NCBI GenBank assembly: GCA_005778035.1
Contig: SXKT01000010.1
Span: forward strand, 1-41,134
Direction: 5' to 3'
Source: Chloroflexota bacterium
Lineage (GTDB): Bacteria > Chloroflexota > Anaerolineae > Anaerolineales > Villigracilaceae
Length of the DNA: 41,134 nt
In this document: positions 17,145 to 25,310 of the stretch, piece by piece
Position numbering within the stretch: position 1 is the stretch's first letter
Layout: every line of letters begins with the position of its first letter
Translations under genes and position numbers: made by a program
Notes under the pieces: generated by a model
The model's database searches: none
Told to the model about the DNA's origin: nothing
Seen by the model: the letters and a program-made list of their open reading frames with translations, nothing else

Positions 17145-17168
17145 AAAAGATCCCGATTGGGATCTTTT
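17145..17168. terminator. Bidirectional terminator between recJ and the glycosyltransferase gene
   Basis: AAAAGATCCC (17145-17154) pairs perfectly with GGGATCTTTT (17159-17168) around GATT. T-runs flank it in both directions, as expected between convergent genes. Confidence 0.88.
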
Positions 17169-17188
17169 ATTTTTCAATAACGCCAGTT

Positions 17189-17872
17189 TTAGTTTACAAA
17201 ACGGTATTTAATCAACGCCCAAACCGCCTCAAAGGCATCCCAAATACCGATCTTTTTACCCTCAGAGTATTCGCGCGGATTGAAGGTGATCGGTACATCA
17301 AATACGCGCACACCTTTTTTTAGGATCTTTGCGGTAAACTCCGGTTCAAAGTCGAAGCGGTTGGCGCGCAATTTCATATCCGCCACAACTTCTCTCCGAA
17401 AGACCTTGTAGCCGGTTTCCATGTCTGAGAGGATGGTGTTATATAAAATGTTGGTCATCATGGTGAGTAATTTGTTGGCTACCATATTCCAAAACAAGAT
17501 AGCCCTGTGAGGAGCGCCCAAGAACCGAGAGCCGTAAACAACATCGGCCTTGTTCGCGAGGATCGGTTTTAACAGATTTTCGTATTCGATTGGGTCATAT
17601 TCCAAGTCGGCATCCTGGATCAGCATTACATCGCCAGTAGCGGTTTGGATGGCGGTGCGCAACGCAGCCCCCTTGCCGCCATTTCTTTCGTGCAAGACCA
17701 CTTTGATGACAGGGTGATTCTTATATTTTTCAAGAAGTTCCCTTGTGCCATCCTTCGACCCATCATCGACGACGATGATCTCAAAGGCGCGACCGGTCTC
17801 CAGCACTCGTTGCAAAATCTCATCGATCGTATTTTTTTCGTTATAAACAGGGATGAGGACGGATAAGTTCAT
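17189..17872 (-). CDS. Glycosyltransferase family 2 (polyprenyl-phosphate sugar transferase type)
   Basis: A 227-residue single-domain GT-A enzyme. It opens MNLSVLIPVYNEKNTIDEIL, followed by IIVVDDGSKDGT (nucleotide binding) and IQDADLEYDP (the DXD-type metal site), then the GSRFLG and LSDMETGYKVFRREV acceptor motifs that mark the DPM1/GtrB-like group. That group moves glucose or mannose from a nucleotide sugar to polyprenyl phosphate. No C-terminal TM is present, unlike GtrB, so it may act as a peripheral protein. The start has no SD and a TATAAT lies 7 nt upstream. Confidence 0.88.
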   Translation of the reverse strand: MNLSVLIPVYNEKNTIDEILQRVLETGRAFEIIVVDDGSKDGTRELLEKYKNHPVIKVVLHERNGGKGAALRTAIQTATGDVMLIQDADLEYDPIEYENLLKPILANKADVVYGSRFLGAPHRAILFWNMVANKLLTMMTNILYNTILSDMETGYKVFRREVVADMKLRANRFDFEPEFTAKILKKGVRVFDVPITFNPREYSEGKKIGIWDAFEAVWALIKYRFVN

Positions 17873-17885
17873 GAGAAAAATTATA
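17872..17885 (-). promoter_or_regulatory. -10 box of leaderless type before the GT2 gene
   Basis: Minus-strand TATAAT (17885-17880) ends 7 nt before the ATG at 17872. No SD is present and no -35 stands out. Confidence 0.5.
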
Positions 17886-17934
17886 CTATATAGGCACCCT
17901 GGTCGATCACTTCAAGAAAACAGGTGTGGCAAAA

Positions 17935-17943
17935 TGCTATAAT
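17935..17943 (+). promoter_or_regulatory. Extended -10 promoter of the winged-helix AAA+ gene
   Basis: TGCTATAAT is a perfect extended -10, 35 nt before the ATG at 17979. A weak AGGGA SD sits about 5 nt before the start codon. Confidence 0.55.
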
Positions 17944-17978
17944 TTTATTCAAACAAAATTTAATCCATAGGGAACCAT

Positions 17979-19325
17979 ATGAGTGAGCTAACCCTTCATG
18001 ATTTTTTCAACCAAAATAGCCAGAGCGAACCATCCGGTTTTATTCCACCGGTGATAAAGAAATTGGAAGATACCGGATTGCCTCTTTTTTGGTTACAAGA
18101 CCACATCCTTAAGATCCTGTATTATCAGGGCAACCTTACCGGCAGCCAAATTTCAGATGCTCTTGCTTTGCCCTTAACTGGTGTGACGGATTCGGTATTA
18201 AACGCTCTCAAACAAGAAAAACTTGTTGAGATCAAAACTTCGTTGGGAGGTTATGGCGAAGGGGCATACCAGTACTTGATCACCCAACAAGGAATTGAGC
18301 GCGCAAAGAATGAGATTGAACGTAACACCTATGCTGGCCCGGCACCAGTTCCGCTATCAGTTTACAACCAAGCCATTTTGTCTCAGGGAAAGCGAAATAA
18401 AACAGTAACGAAAACCGACGTTGATGTAATGCTCAAGGACCTTGTTTTGGCATCAGCGATTGTCGAGAAATTAGGCCCGGCGGTTAACTCAGGCTCTTCG
18501 ATTTTTTTGTATGGACCTCCAGGAAATGGCAAGACCAGTATTGCCAGGGCGTTTGGCGGCTTGGTGAACCAAGGGACGATGTACATCCCATACTCACTTT
18601 TCATTGATGGCCAGGTGATCAAATTATTTGACGAGATCAACCATACCCGGGTTGCGCCTGCCAGCAAGATTGACCCCAACGATCCTATGAGTGTGGTCAG
18701 TTCTGAAAAACCCGATCAGCGTTGGGTGCAAATTTACAGGCCGTTCATTGTTGTGGGTGGAGAGTTGACCTTGAATGGATTGGACCTTGTTTTCAATACG
18801 GATACGAAATATTACGAGGCTCCATTTCAGGTTAAGGCCAATGGAGGGAGCTTGTTGATTGATGACTTTGGGCGCCAACTTGTCCGTCCGGTAGATCTGC
18901 TAAACAGGTGGATTGTTCCGCTCGAAAACAAGATCGATTTCCTTACCTTGCATACCGGCAAAAAGATCGAGATACCCTTCGATGTGATGGTGGTTTTCTC
19001 AACCAACCTGCCTCCAAAGGATCTGGTGGATGAAGCATTTTTGCGCAGATTGCGCCACAAGATTGAGATAACGGACCCAAGCTTACAAGAATACAGGCAA
19101 ATATTTATCCGAATGGCTGAATCGAAAAAAATTGAATACAGCGACGATGGGTTGGCTCACTTATTGCGGGAGTGGTACGAGAAACCAGGCCGAAAACTGA
19201 GGGCTTCCCATCCTCGCGACATTTGTAACCAGATCACGGATATTTCGCGCTATTTGGATGTAAAGCCAGCTATGACAGTCCAACTCATCGACGCAGCAGC
19301 CTCCTCTTTTTTTGTGGAATTATAA
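17979..19325 (+). CDS. AAA+ ATPase with N-terminal winged-helix domain
   Basis: The 448-residue product has a predicted winged-helix DNA- or protein-binding domain at about 35-108 (ILKILYYQGNLTGSQISDALALPLTGVTDSVLNALKQEKLVEI), then an AAA+ module. That module has Walker A GPPGNGKTS (179-187), Walker B SLLIDDF (291-297), sensor 1 VVFSTNLPP and the arginine-finger stretch FLRRLRHKIEI. It has a long insertion (about 220-285) between Walker A and Walker B. The family is common in Chloroflexota without a named function; a MoxR-like remodelling role is possible. It precedes the GH3-like gene by 27 nt in the same direction, so co-transcription is likely. Confidence 0.82.
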   Translation: MSELTLHDFFNQNSQSEPSGFIPPVIKKLEDTGLPLFWLQDHILKILYYQGNLTGSQISDALALPLTGVTDSVLNALKQEKLVEIKTSLGGYGEGAYQYLITQQGIERAKNEIERNTYAGPAPVPLSVYNQAILSQGKRNKTVTKTDVDVMLKDLVLASAIVEKLGPAVNSGSSIFLYGPPGNGKTSIARAFGGLVNQGTMYIPYSLFIDGQVIKLFDEINHTRVAPASKIDPNDPMSVVSSEKPDQRWVQIYRPFIVVGGELTLNGLDLVFNTDTKYYEAPFQVKANGGSLLIDDFGRQLVRPVDLLNRWIVPLENKIDFLTLHTGKKIEIPFDVMVVFSTNLPPKDLVDEAFLRRLRHKIEITDPSLQEYRQIFIRMAESKKIEYSDDGLAHLLREWYEKPGRKLRASHPRDICNQITDISRYLDVKPAMTVQLIDAAASSFFVEL

Positions 19326-19352
19326 GATTCACAGGGAAAACCAACAAACCTA

Positions 19353-22190
19353 ATGTATTTGCGTAAATGTTGCTCAAAGATACTCCAACAAGGGATTCGC
19401 GTTATTTTGGCAATTACGCTATTCATTGCCTCAACGCCAGTATCTTCCGCTTTCGCCCAAACCGACGATGCAGTTGAGCGCGTTATCGCCAAAATGACCG
19501 CAGCCGAAAGAGTTGGCCAGCTTTTTTTGGTCTCTTTTGATGGCGCGGCTTCCGCTGACAACTCTATACCATTTAGGTTGATCAATGAGTACCATGTTGG
19601 CGGGGTGATCTTGAGCGCAGATCGGAGTAATTTTACCGAAGAATCGACCACCACCCATGCACGAGAATTGATCAATGATCTGCAACGGCAAAATGCGGAG
19701 ATACAAACTGCCAGCCGTGGAGAAAATGGCTTGATCGTACCCTTGTACATCGGTATCTCGCAGGAAGGTGGCGGATTCCCCAATGACCAGATCCTTACAG
19801 GGTTAACACGAATCCCAAACCAAATGTCGATCGGCGCCACTTGGAACACCAATTTGGCAAATCAGGCCGGGCAAACAATGGGCTATGAGCTTTCAGCGTT
19901 GGGGTTCAATTTGTATTATGGGTTGTCCTTGGATGTGCTTACGTCTGATGAACCAGCGGCCAATCCGGAGTTATCTACCCGGACCTTTGGAGGCGATCCT
20001 TATTGGGTTGGGGAATTGGGTCGGCACTACATATCCGGGATCAAAAGCGGCTCATCTGGCAAGATTGCAGTCTTCGCCAAGCACTTTCCGGGCAGGGGTG
20101 GTTCTAACCGGCAGGCAGACCTTGAAATCCCTACCATTAGAAAATCCCTGGAGCAATTGCAAACCTACGAACTGTTACCTTATTACCGGGTAATGGAGCC
20201 TGAAATTATCCCCGACAACAGATTGGATGGCATATTGGTTGGCCATATTCGTTATCAGGGTTTTCAGGGGAATATCCGCGCGACAACCAAACCGATCAGT
20301 TTTGACCAAAACGCGCTGGCGCAACTCCTGGATATCGCTGAATTGAAAGCATGGCGCGATACCGGGGGCCTCGTGGTGAGCGATGACCTCGGAGCCCTTT
20401 CGGTTCGGCAATTCTTTGATCCTGCATCTCAGTCGTTTAATCCACGCTTGGTGGCGCGTGACGCCTTTTTGGCCGGCAATGACCTGCTGGTGTTGGGGGA
20501 TATACGGGCTGGTGTGAACAGCGATAACTTTACAAGTGTTACTGAGATCTTGGCGTTTTTTACCCAACGCTACCAGGATGATGACAACTTTGCCCATTTG
20601 GTAGATGCTTCGTTGCGCAGGGTTTTGCAACACAAATATCGGCTATTCGGCGATTTTTCTCCCTTACAACCGCTTAACCCAGAACCTTCCCTGGGAACGG
20701 GAGAACTATTAACAAATGACCTTAATTTTTCAATCGCAAGGCAGTCGGCTACCTTGGTTAGCCCAACATTAGCCGAGCTTTCAACTGTATTGCCAGACCC
20801 TCCATCGGTATTGGACTACCTGGTATTTATTACTGATGTTCGGGTTGGCCAGCAATGTGCCACTTGTACCCAAACCCAAATTATGCCAAAAGAGTACTTT
20901 CAGACCATGGTAAACCGGTTGTATGGCCCATTGGCAGACGGATTGGTTGTGCCATCCCACCTCTCCTCTTTTTCTGTTGATGAACTGGGGGACTGGTTGG
21001 ACGGATATAGTGAAAACTTGGATTTGGCAAATGCCTTGGGTCGAGCTGAATGGATCGTGCTTCTGGTGCAGGATATCCCGGAAGGCAGCACTCAATTGGA
21101 GACCCTGAGAAAATTCCTTAATGAGAAACAGGGGCTCTTCGCGAACAAGAAAGTGATCCTTTTTTCGTTTGGGGCGCCATATTATCTCGATTCAACCGAC
21201 ATCTCCCGCCTGACCGCATTCTATAATATGTATGATCCTGGCGATGCGTTCATCACGATGGCTGCCCGATTATTATTTCAGGAGTTATCCCCGATCGGGG
21301 CTTCACCTGTTTCAATTCCCGGAACTGGATATGACCTAATTAACGTGACAGCGCCATCTGCTCATCAGGTACTTAGCCTGAGATTATTCAAGGAAAATCC
21401 ACTTGTGGTGTTGCCTAACGCGATGGATGCCTTGGCCAATGATGAAAGCCCTAATTTGCCACAACCAACCACCCTTCCGCTCCCCACCGCAGAACCGGTT
21501 TTTAGAGAGGGCGACACTTTATATGTACAAACGGGGGTGATCATTGACCACAATTTGCACCCAGTCCCGGATGGTACGCCCGTATTATTTAATCTCTCAA
21601 CATCCGATGAATTTATGCAGCAAGTGGAATCGGTGACCATTGATGGGCGTGCTACCGCCAGTTTTAGGCTGGAAAAAACCGGCTTTTTAGAGATCACTGC
21701 CGCCAGCCAATCTGCGACCACGTCAGAGATCATCCAACTGGATGTTAGCAACCAAGGTTCTACGATCATCATTGTTACTCCTACGCCAGATTTTATGCAG
21801 CCTGATCCTGCACCCACGCAGCAAATCGACCCCGCAGCAATCGCGGAATCAGATATCTCACCTTTTTTGGTTGAAAAAGGCACACCAAAATTTGCTGGTT
21901 GGCTGCTGATCATATTGGTGATCTTTGCCGGGATGTTGCTTACGTACGTAGTAGCGAGCCAGATATTGGACAATATTTGGGCTTTGAGGTTGGCAATTTT
22001 GGCGGTAGTAGGTGGCTTGCTGGTGTACAACTTCATCATGTTTAATGGTGGTGCAGGCCTGGAAAAAGCGCAAGCGATTGGATTGGTCGCGTACATACAA
22101 CCTGCCGTTTTGGGAGAGGTCTTTGGAGTTGCAACCGGGGTAGGCTGGATGCTATTGGCTGACCGTAGAAATAAGGCTGAAGAAAAGTAG
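19353..22190 (+). CDS. Membrane-anchored GH3-like protein (beta-N-acetylhexosaminidase fold)
   Basis: The 945 residues comprise a signal peptide (1-36, ending SSAFAQ), a GH3 barrel (about 42-420), a GH3 C-terminal domain (about 480-660), an Ig-like or beta domain (about 700-800), a Pro-rich linker and three C-terminal TM segments (about 848-866, 876-895, 909-932). The nucleophile motif is kept (GGLVVSDDLG, D344). NagZ enzymes have KHFPGHGDT..DSH with an Asp-His acid/base dyad; here the loop reads KHFPGRGGSNRQAD, so both dyad residues are replaced (Gln254, Asp256). Hexosaminidase activity is therefore uncertain; a changed mechanism or a wall-binding role is possible. The last 39 nt overlap the convergent kinase gene. 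Confidence 0.85.
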   Translation: MYLRKCCSKILQQGIRVILAITLFIASTPVSSAFAQTDDAVERVIAKMTAAERVGQLFLVSFDGAASADNSIPFRLINEYHVGGVILSADRSNFTEESTTTHARELINDLQRQNAEIQTASRGENGLIVPLYIGISQEGGGFPNDQILTGLTRIPNQMSIGATWNTNLANQAGQTMGYELSALGFNLYYGLSLDVLTSDEPAANPELSTRTFGGDPYWVGELGRHYISGIKSGSSGKIAVFAKHFPGRGGSNRQADLEIPTIRKSLEQLQTYELLPYYRVMEPEIIPDNRLDGILVGHIRYQGFQGNIRATTKPISFDQNALAQLLDIAELKAWRDTGGLVVSDDLGALSVRQFFDPASQSFNPRLVARDAFLAGNDLLVLGDIRAGVNSDNFTSVTEILAFFTQRYQDDDNFAHLVDASLRRVLQHKYRLFGDFSPLQPLNPEPSLGTGELLTNDLNFSIARQSATLVSPTLAELSTVLPDPPSVLDYLVFITDVRVGQQCATCTQTQIMPKEYFQTMVNRLYGPLADGLVVPSHLSSFSVDELGDWLDGYSENLDLANALGRAEWIVLLVQDIPEGSTQLETLRKFLNEKQGLFANKKVILFSFGAPYYLDSTDISRLTAFYNMYDPGDAFITMAARLLFQELSPIGASPVSIPGTGYDLINVTAPSAHQVLSLRLFKENPLVVLPNAMDALANDESPNLPQPTTLPLPTAEPVFREGDTLYVQTGVIIDHNLHPVPDGTPVLFNLSTSDEFMQQVESVTIDGRATASFRLEKTGFLEITAASQSATTSEIIQLDVSNQGSTIIIVTPTPDFMQPDPAPTQQIDPAAIAESDISPFLVEKGTPKFAGWLLIILVIFAGMLLTYVVASQILDNIWALRLAILAVVGGLLVYNFIMFNGGAGLEKAQAIGLVAYIQPAVLGEVFGVATGVGWMLLADRRNKAEEK

Positions 22191-23141
22191 CACGATCGCG
22201 AGAGAGACCAAAACCACCTCAGGGGGTTCCAATAACCGGTCTAGCAGGCGAATGTGTGTAGGGCGAAGGCTGGGTCGCGATGGCAGTTCTTTGGTACCAA
22301 ATAGATACTTTCTGAATATATCGATCGATTCTGGCCGCTGGTTTGGGTGGATCTCCAGACCCCACAGGATCGCTTTTTGAGTACGGGGAGTAATGGCTGG
22401 GTTGATCTGACGCGGGTCAATATCCAATTGGGGGTTTAAGAATCTTTGGCGGGCATCCAGTGGCGCTTGGCCGGTTAGCAAATGGTACATTGTTGCGCAT
22501 AGCGCGTATATGTCAGAGCGGACATCGGTATGTGTATCCGACCCGCCATACTGCTCCAGAGGGGTATAAAGCAAAGTGCCCTGCCCTTGGATGATTGTGA
22601 TCGTATCTTCGCCTGGGGTGAGTATTTTAACCAAACCGAAGTCGACCAATTTTAAGTAGCCATCGGGCGTGATCTTCATATTGGATGGTTTGATATCACG
22701 GTGGACAATGGGGGGATTTTGGCTGTGCAAGTAAAATAGGGCGTCGGCCAATTGAGAGATCCAATCCAGGATATCCTTTTCGGCTAGGAATTCGTTGCGG
22801 CCGCGGGCGTCCAGTAAGAGTGTGCGCAGGTCTTCACCGGGTACGTAATCCATTACCAGGTAATCGCGCTCGCCGGCCGAAAAGAAATCTGATACTTTTG
22901 GCAAATTGGGATGGTCCAAACGCGCCAATACCGATGCTTCGCGTTCGAATTGGACACGGGCTTCATGCAATATATCAGCGCTTAATGCTTTGTCATGTTC
23001 CACTTCTTTTACAGCGCATTTTCGGCCAGATAGCCTGGTATCTTCCGCCAAGTAAATGTTACCCATCCCGCCCTGGCCAATGCGGTCGATGATCTTGTAG
23101 CGGTTACGTAAAACATTCCCGGCGTCCAGGGGGATGGGCAT
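22152..23141 (-). CDS. Hanks-type Ser/Thr protein kinase, C-tail anchored
   Basis: A complete 329-residue eukaryotic-like kinase: glycine loop IGQGGMGNIY (21-30), the ATP lysine in CAVKEVE (K45), helix C Glu (E67), catalytic loop HRDIKPSN (D149, K151, N154), DFG (D167), and YTPLEQY in place of APE. A single hydrophobic segment (about 308-327) lies at the extreme C-terminus, with only two residues after it, so the kinase domain is cytoplasmic and there is no extracellular sensor (no PASTA repeats). A GGAGA SD precedes the ATG. It diverges from the FHA-winged-helix gene over 121 nt, suggesting a kinase-effector pair. Confidence 0.93.
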   Translation of the reverse strand: MPIPLDAGNVLRNRYKIIDRIGQGGMGNIYLAEDTRLSGRKCAVKEVEHDKALSADILHEARVQFEREASVLARLDHPNLPKVSDFFSAGERDYLVMDYVPGEDLRTLLLDARGRNEFLAEKDILDWISQLADALFYLHSQNPPIVHRDIKPSNMKITPDGYLKLVDFGLVKILTPGEDTITIIQGQGTLLYTPLEQYGGSDTHTDVRSDIYALCATMYHLLTGQAPLDARQRFLNPQLDIDPRQINPAITPRTQKAILWGLEIHPNQRPESIDIFRKYLFGTKELPSRPSLRPTHIRLLDRLLEPPEVVLVSLAIVLLFFSLISTVSQ

Positions 23142-23222
23142 TTCGGCTCTTTCTCCACAAATAAATGGCTTGCTATTTATATAGTATTACAAACTAAATT
23201 TGAATTATTATTTAAGAAAATC

Positions 23223-23236
23223 TGCTATATTATAGC
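23223..23236 (+). promoter_or_regulatory. Extended -10 and overlapping palindrome before the FHA regulator
   Basis: TGCTATATT (23223-23231) is an extended -10-like element, and GCTATATTATAGC (23224-23236) is a 13-nt perfect palindrome around a central T that overlaps it. The gene's ATG is at 23263. It could be a promoter with an autoregulatory site; the overlap is observed, the role inferred. Confidence 0.4.
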
Positions 23237-23262
23237 GTAATGGGAACCGGGATAAATCACTC

Positions 23263-23922
23263 ATGAAATCAAATGACGCCCCCATATTAGTGGGAACCAA
23301 AGGTGAACATGACGGCCAACGGTGGCTCATCGATCGGCCACTTATGCTTGGACGGGATGCTGGTTGTGATATCGTCATACGAGACAGACAGATTTCCCGT
23401 TTTCATGTACGGTTGCAACCCGGAAAGCGTGGAGTAGAGATTGAGGACCTGGGAAGTAAAAATGGAACTTACCTTAAGGAGGAAGCTCTGAAAGGAAAAA
23501 TGGTCCTTATGGATGGTGATGTGTTTGTCTTGGCGGGAATAGCCGAGTTCCAATTTGTCACATCTGAGGCAACCATGCCCTTGGGAGATGCCCACCCGGC
23601 TTTGATGAAACTGATGGTAGATTTTGGGTCCCGGCAGGTATGGGTCAATAATCGCCAACTTGTGCCTCCACTTTCAGCCCAGCAATTTTTATTGTTGCAC
23701 TATTTGTGTAGTTTGGAAGGCAAGGTTGCCTCTCGTTCTGAATTGATTGAAGCTGTTTGGGGTTCGGAACAGTCAGATGGGGTCTCGGAGCAAGCGTTGG
23801 ATGCGCTAATTCGCCGGTTGCGAGACAGGCTTAAAACCGCTGACCCCACGATGGATTATATTGTGACAGTCCGCGGGCATGGTGTAAAGGTTGAGAACGT
23901 CCGAATCCAACCGATCTTTTAA
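23263..23922 (+). CDS. FHA domain-winged-helix (OmpR/PhoB-type) transcriptional regulator
   Basis: The 219-residue fusion has an FHA phosphothreonine-binding domain (about 8-100) with the conserved GR (30-31), S45R..H48 and GSKNGT (64-69). A Trans_reg_C winged helix follows (about 120-213): QQFLLLHYLCSLEGKVASRSELIEAVW, the recognition helix VSEQALDALIRRLRDRL and the wing YIVTVRGHGVKV. There is no receiver domain, so input should be phospho-Thr binding. The divergent Ser/Thr kinase next door is the obvious candidate partner (inference). The stop overlaps the convergent CpXC gene stop. Confidence 0.92.
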   Translation: MKSNDAPILVGTKGEHDGQRWLIDRPLMLGRDAGCDIVIRDRQISRFHVRLQPGKRGVEIEDLGSKNGTYLKEEALKGKMVLMDGDVFVLAGIAEFQFVTSEATMPLGDAHPALMKLMVDFGSRQVWVNNRQLVPPLSAQQFLLLHYLCSLEGKVASRSELIEAVWGSEQSDGVSEQALDALIRRLRDRLKTADPTMDYIVTVRGHGVKVENVRIQPIF

Positions 23923-25289
23923 TCAGCGTTGGCAATATTCATTCTCATCGCCCGGCCGATAACGGCATTGAAGACTGTATGAAGCCTGCCGAGGACTTCT
24001 TTGGTTTGGGGGTCATCTTTTCCGCTTTGTTCCACTTGCTGGATCAGATTTCCAAGCATGCTGCTTAACTCGTTGGTTAGCAAATGGTGGTTTTGCTCCA
24101 TAAATTTGCCCAAGGCGGCTGGGTCGTGGGCGATCTCTACCATCTCATTGATAACTTCCACTTCCGGTGGAGTGCTGGCTTGTTGCAATACGGAGAGAAC
24201 TGTTTGCAATTTCTGCAATCGGTCTGCTTGCTTGGTTTCGTGGGCTTCGCGTAATTTTTCTTCCAATACATGGATCGTGATCTCACTTTGAAATGCGTCG
24301 ATATTTTCCATTGTTGCCTTGGCAATATCTGATTCCGCAATTAAAGCCTCAATGAATTGCTCAGCTTGTTGGATCTGACCTTGCATCATTTCATCCACTT
24401 TATGGATGTAGCTCACCAATTTGACCTCAAGTTCGGCCAGCTGTGTGGCTCGCTGTTCTGTTGCTGCTGCCTTTTGCAAGGACAACATTTCGAAGAATTT
24501 ATCATCCAACCCTGCGCGTGATAGGTTGATCAATGCGTTCAATCGGGCATCATTGGGTGCGTCCAAAAAGATTTCCAATAATTTTTCGCGGGTAAGGCTG
24601 TTTCCGGCTTCTTGCAAGGTCTTCATTGCCTGTTCTACTTCACCCATTTGTTCGCTTACCTTTTTGCCATATTCACTGTTCTCAAGCAGTTCTTGTTGCA
24701 TTGTGGCAAAGGCCTGAACTGCCTGCTCTTGGCCAGAAGCAGCGGCAGATTGAGCCACACGCTCGAACAGTGCGAAGAATTTTTCGTTGATGATCGCAGC
24801 TTCCTGATTTATGATATCGACTCGAACAGATGCCGTCGCGGTCTGCATCAATCGTTGGATCAAGGCTAATTGCTTTTGTTGTTCGTCGATCATTTCTTTG
24901 GAGATACCGTCTTTTTCCAGGATCTTTTCGAGCAATGTTTGAAAGGTAAAGAAGGATTGCGGCCTGAGCAGGTAGCCCTTCCGTTTTTCTTGGGGTAATT
25001 TGTTCATTGCTTGTGTGATCAACGGCCCGACCAATTTTTCTTGGTCATTTACTGACATGCCCAGTTCAGATGGGAAGTAAGTCAGCAGTAATTCTTTGTC
25101 GTTATCGTGATACACGATCGGGGTGGCGAGCGGACCTTCAAATTTGCATTGGGGGCACCGAATATAATTGGAAACCCTGCCCAATAATCGCTTCTTGGAT
25201 TCAGGGTCGCTGGTTACATCAAAGAGTTGTTCAACCATCGCGGAGACAGGTTGGCGGCAACGTGGACAGGATACTTGTGTTTGAGGCAT
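23919..25289 (-). CDS. CpXC-domain protein with long helical C-terminal region
   Basis: The N-terminus has two CxxC pairs, SCPRCRQP (C8, C11) and IRCPQCKFEG (C45, C48), and the HDNDKELLLTYFP motif of CpXC proteins, which presumably bind zinc. The rest (about 140-456) is almost entirely charged, Gln/Glu-rich helix (for example QAVQAFATMQQELLENS), probably coiled coil or helical repeat. The function of CpXC proteins is unknown. It lies 21 nt downstream of the histidine kinase in the same direction, with its own AGGAAG SD, so the two are probably one operon. Confidence 0.82.
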   Translation of the reverse strand: MPQTQVSCPRCRQPVSAMVEQLFDVTSDPESKKRLLGRVSNYIRCPQCKFEGPLATPIVYHDNDKELLLTYFPSELGMSVNDQEKLVGPLITQAMNKLPQEKRKGYLLRPQSFFTFQTLLEKILEKDGISKEMIDEQQKQLALIQRLMQTATASVRVDIINQEAAIINEKFFALFERVAQSAAASGQEQAVQAFATMQQELLENSEYGKKVSEQMGEVEQAMKTLQEAGNSLTREKLLEIFLDAPNDARLNALINLSRAGLDDKFFEMLSLQKAAATEQRATQLAELEVKLVSYIHKVDEMMQGQIQQAEQFIEALIAESDIAKATMENIDAFQSEITIHVLEEKLREAHETKQADRLQKLQTVLSVLQQASTPPEVEVINEMVEIAHDPAALGKFMEQNHHLLTNELSSMLGNLIQQVEQSGKDDPQTKEVLGRLHTVFNAVIGRAMRMNIANAD

Positions 25290-25310
25290 GGTGTACTTCC
25301 TAATATGAGG

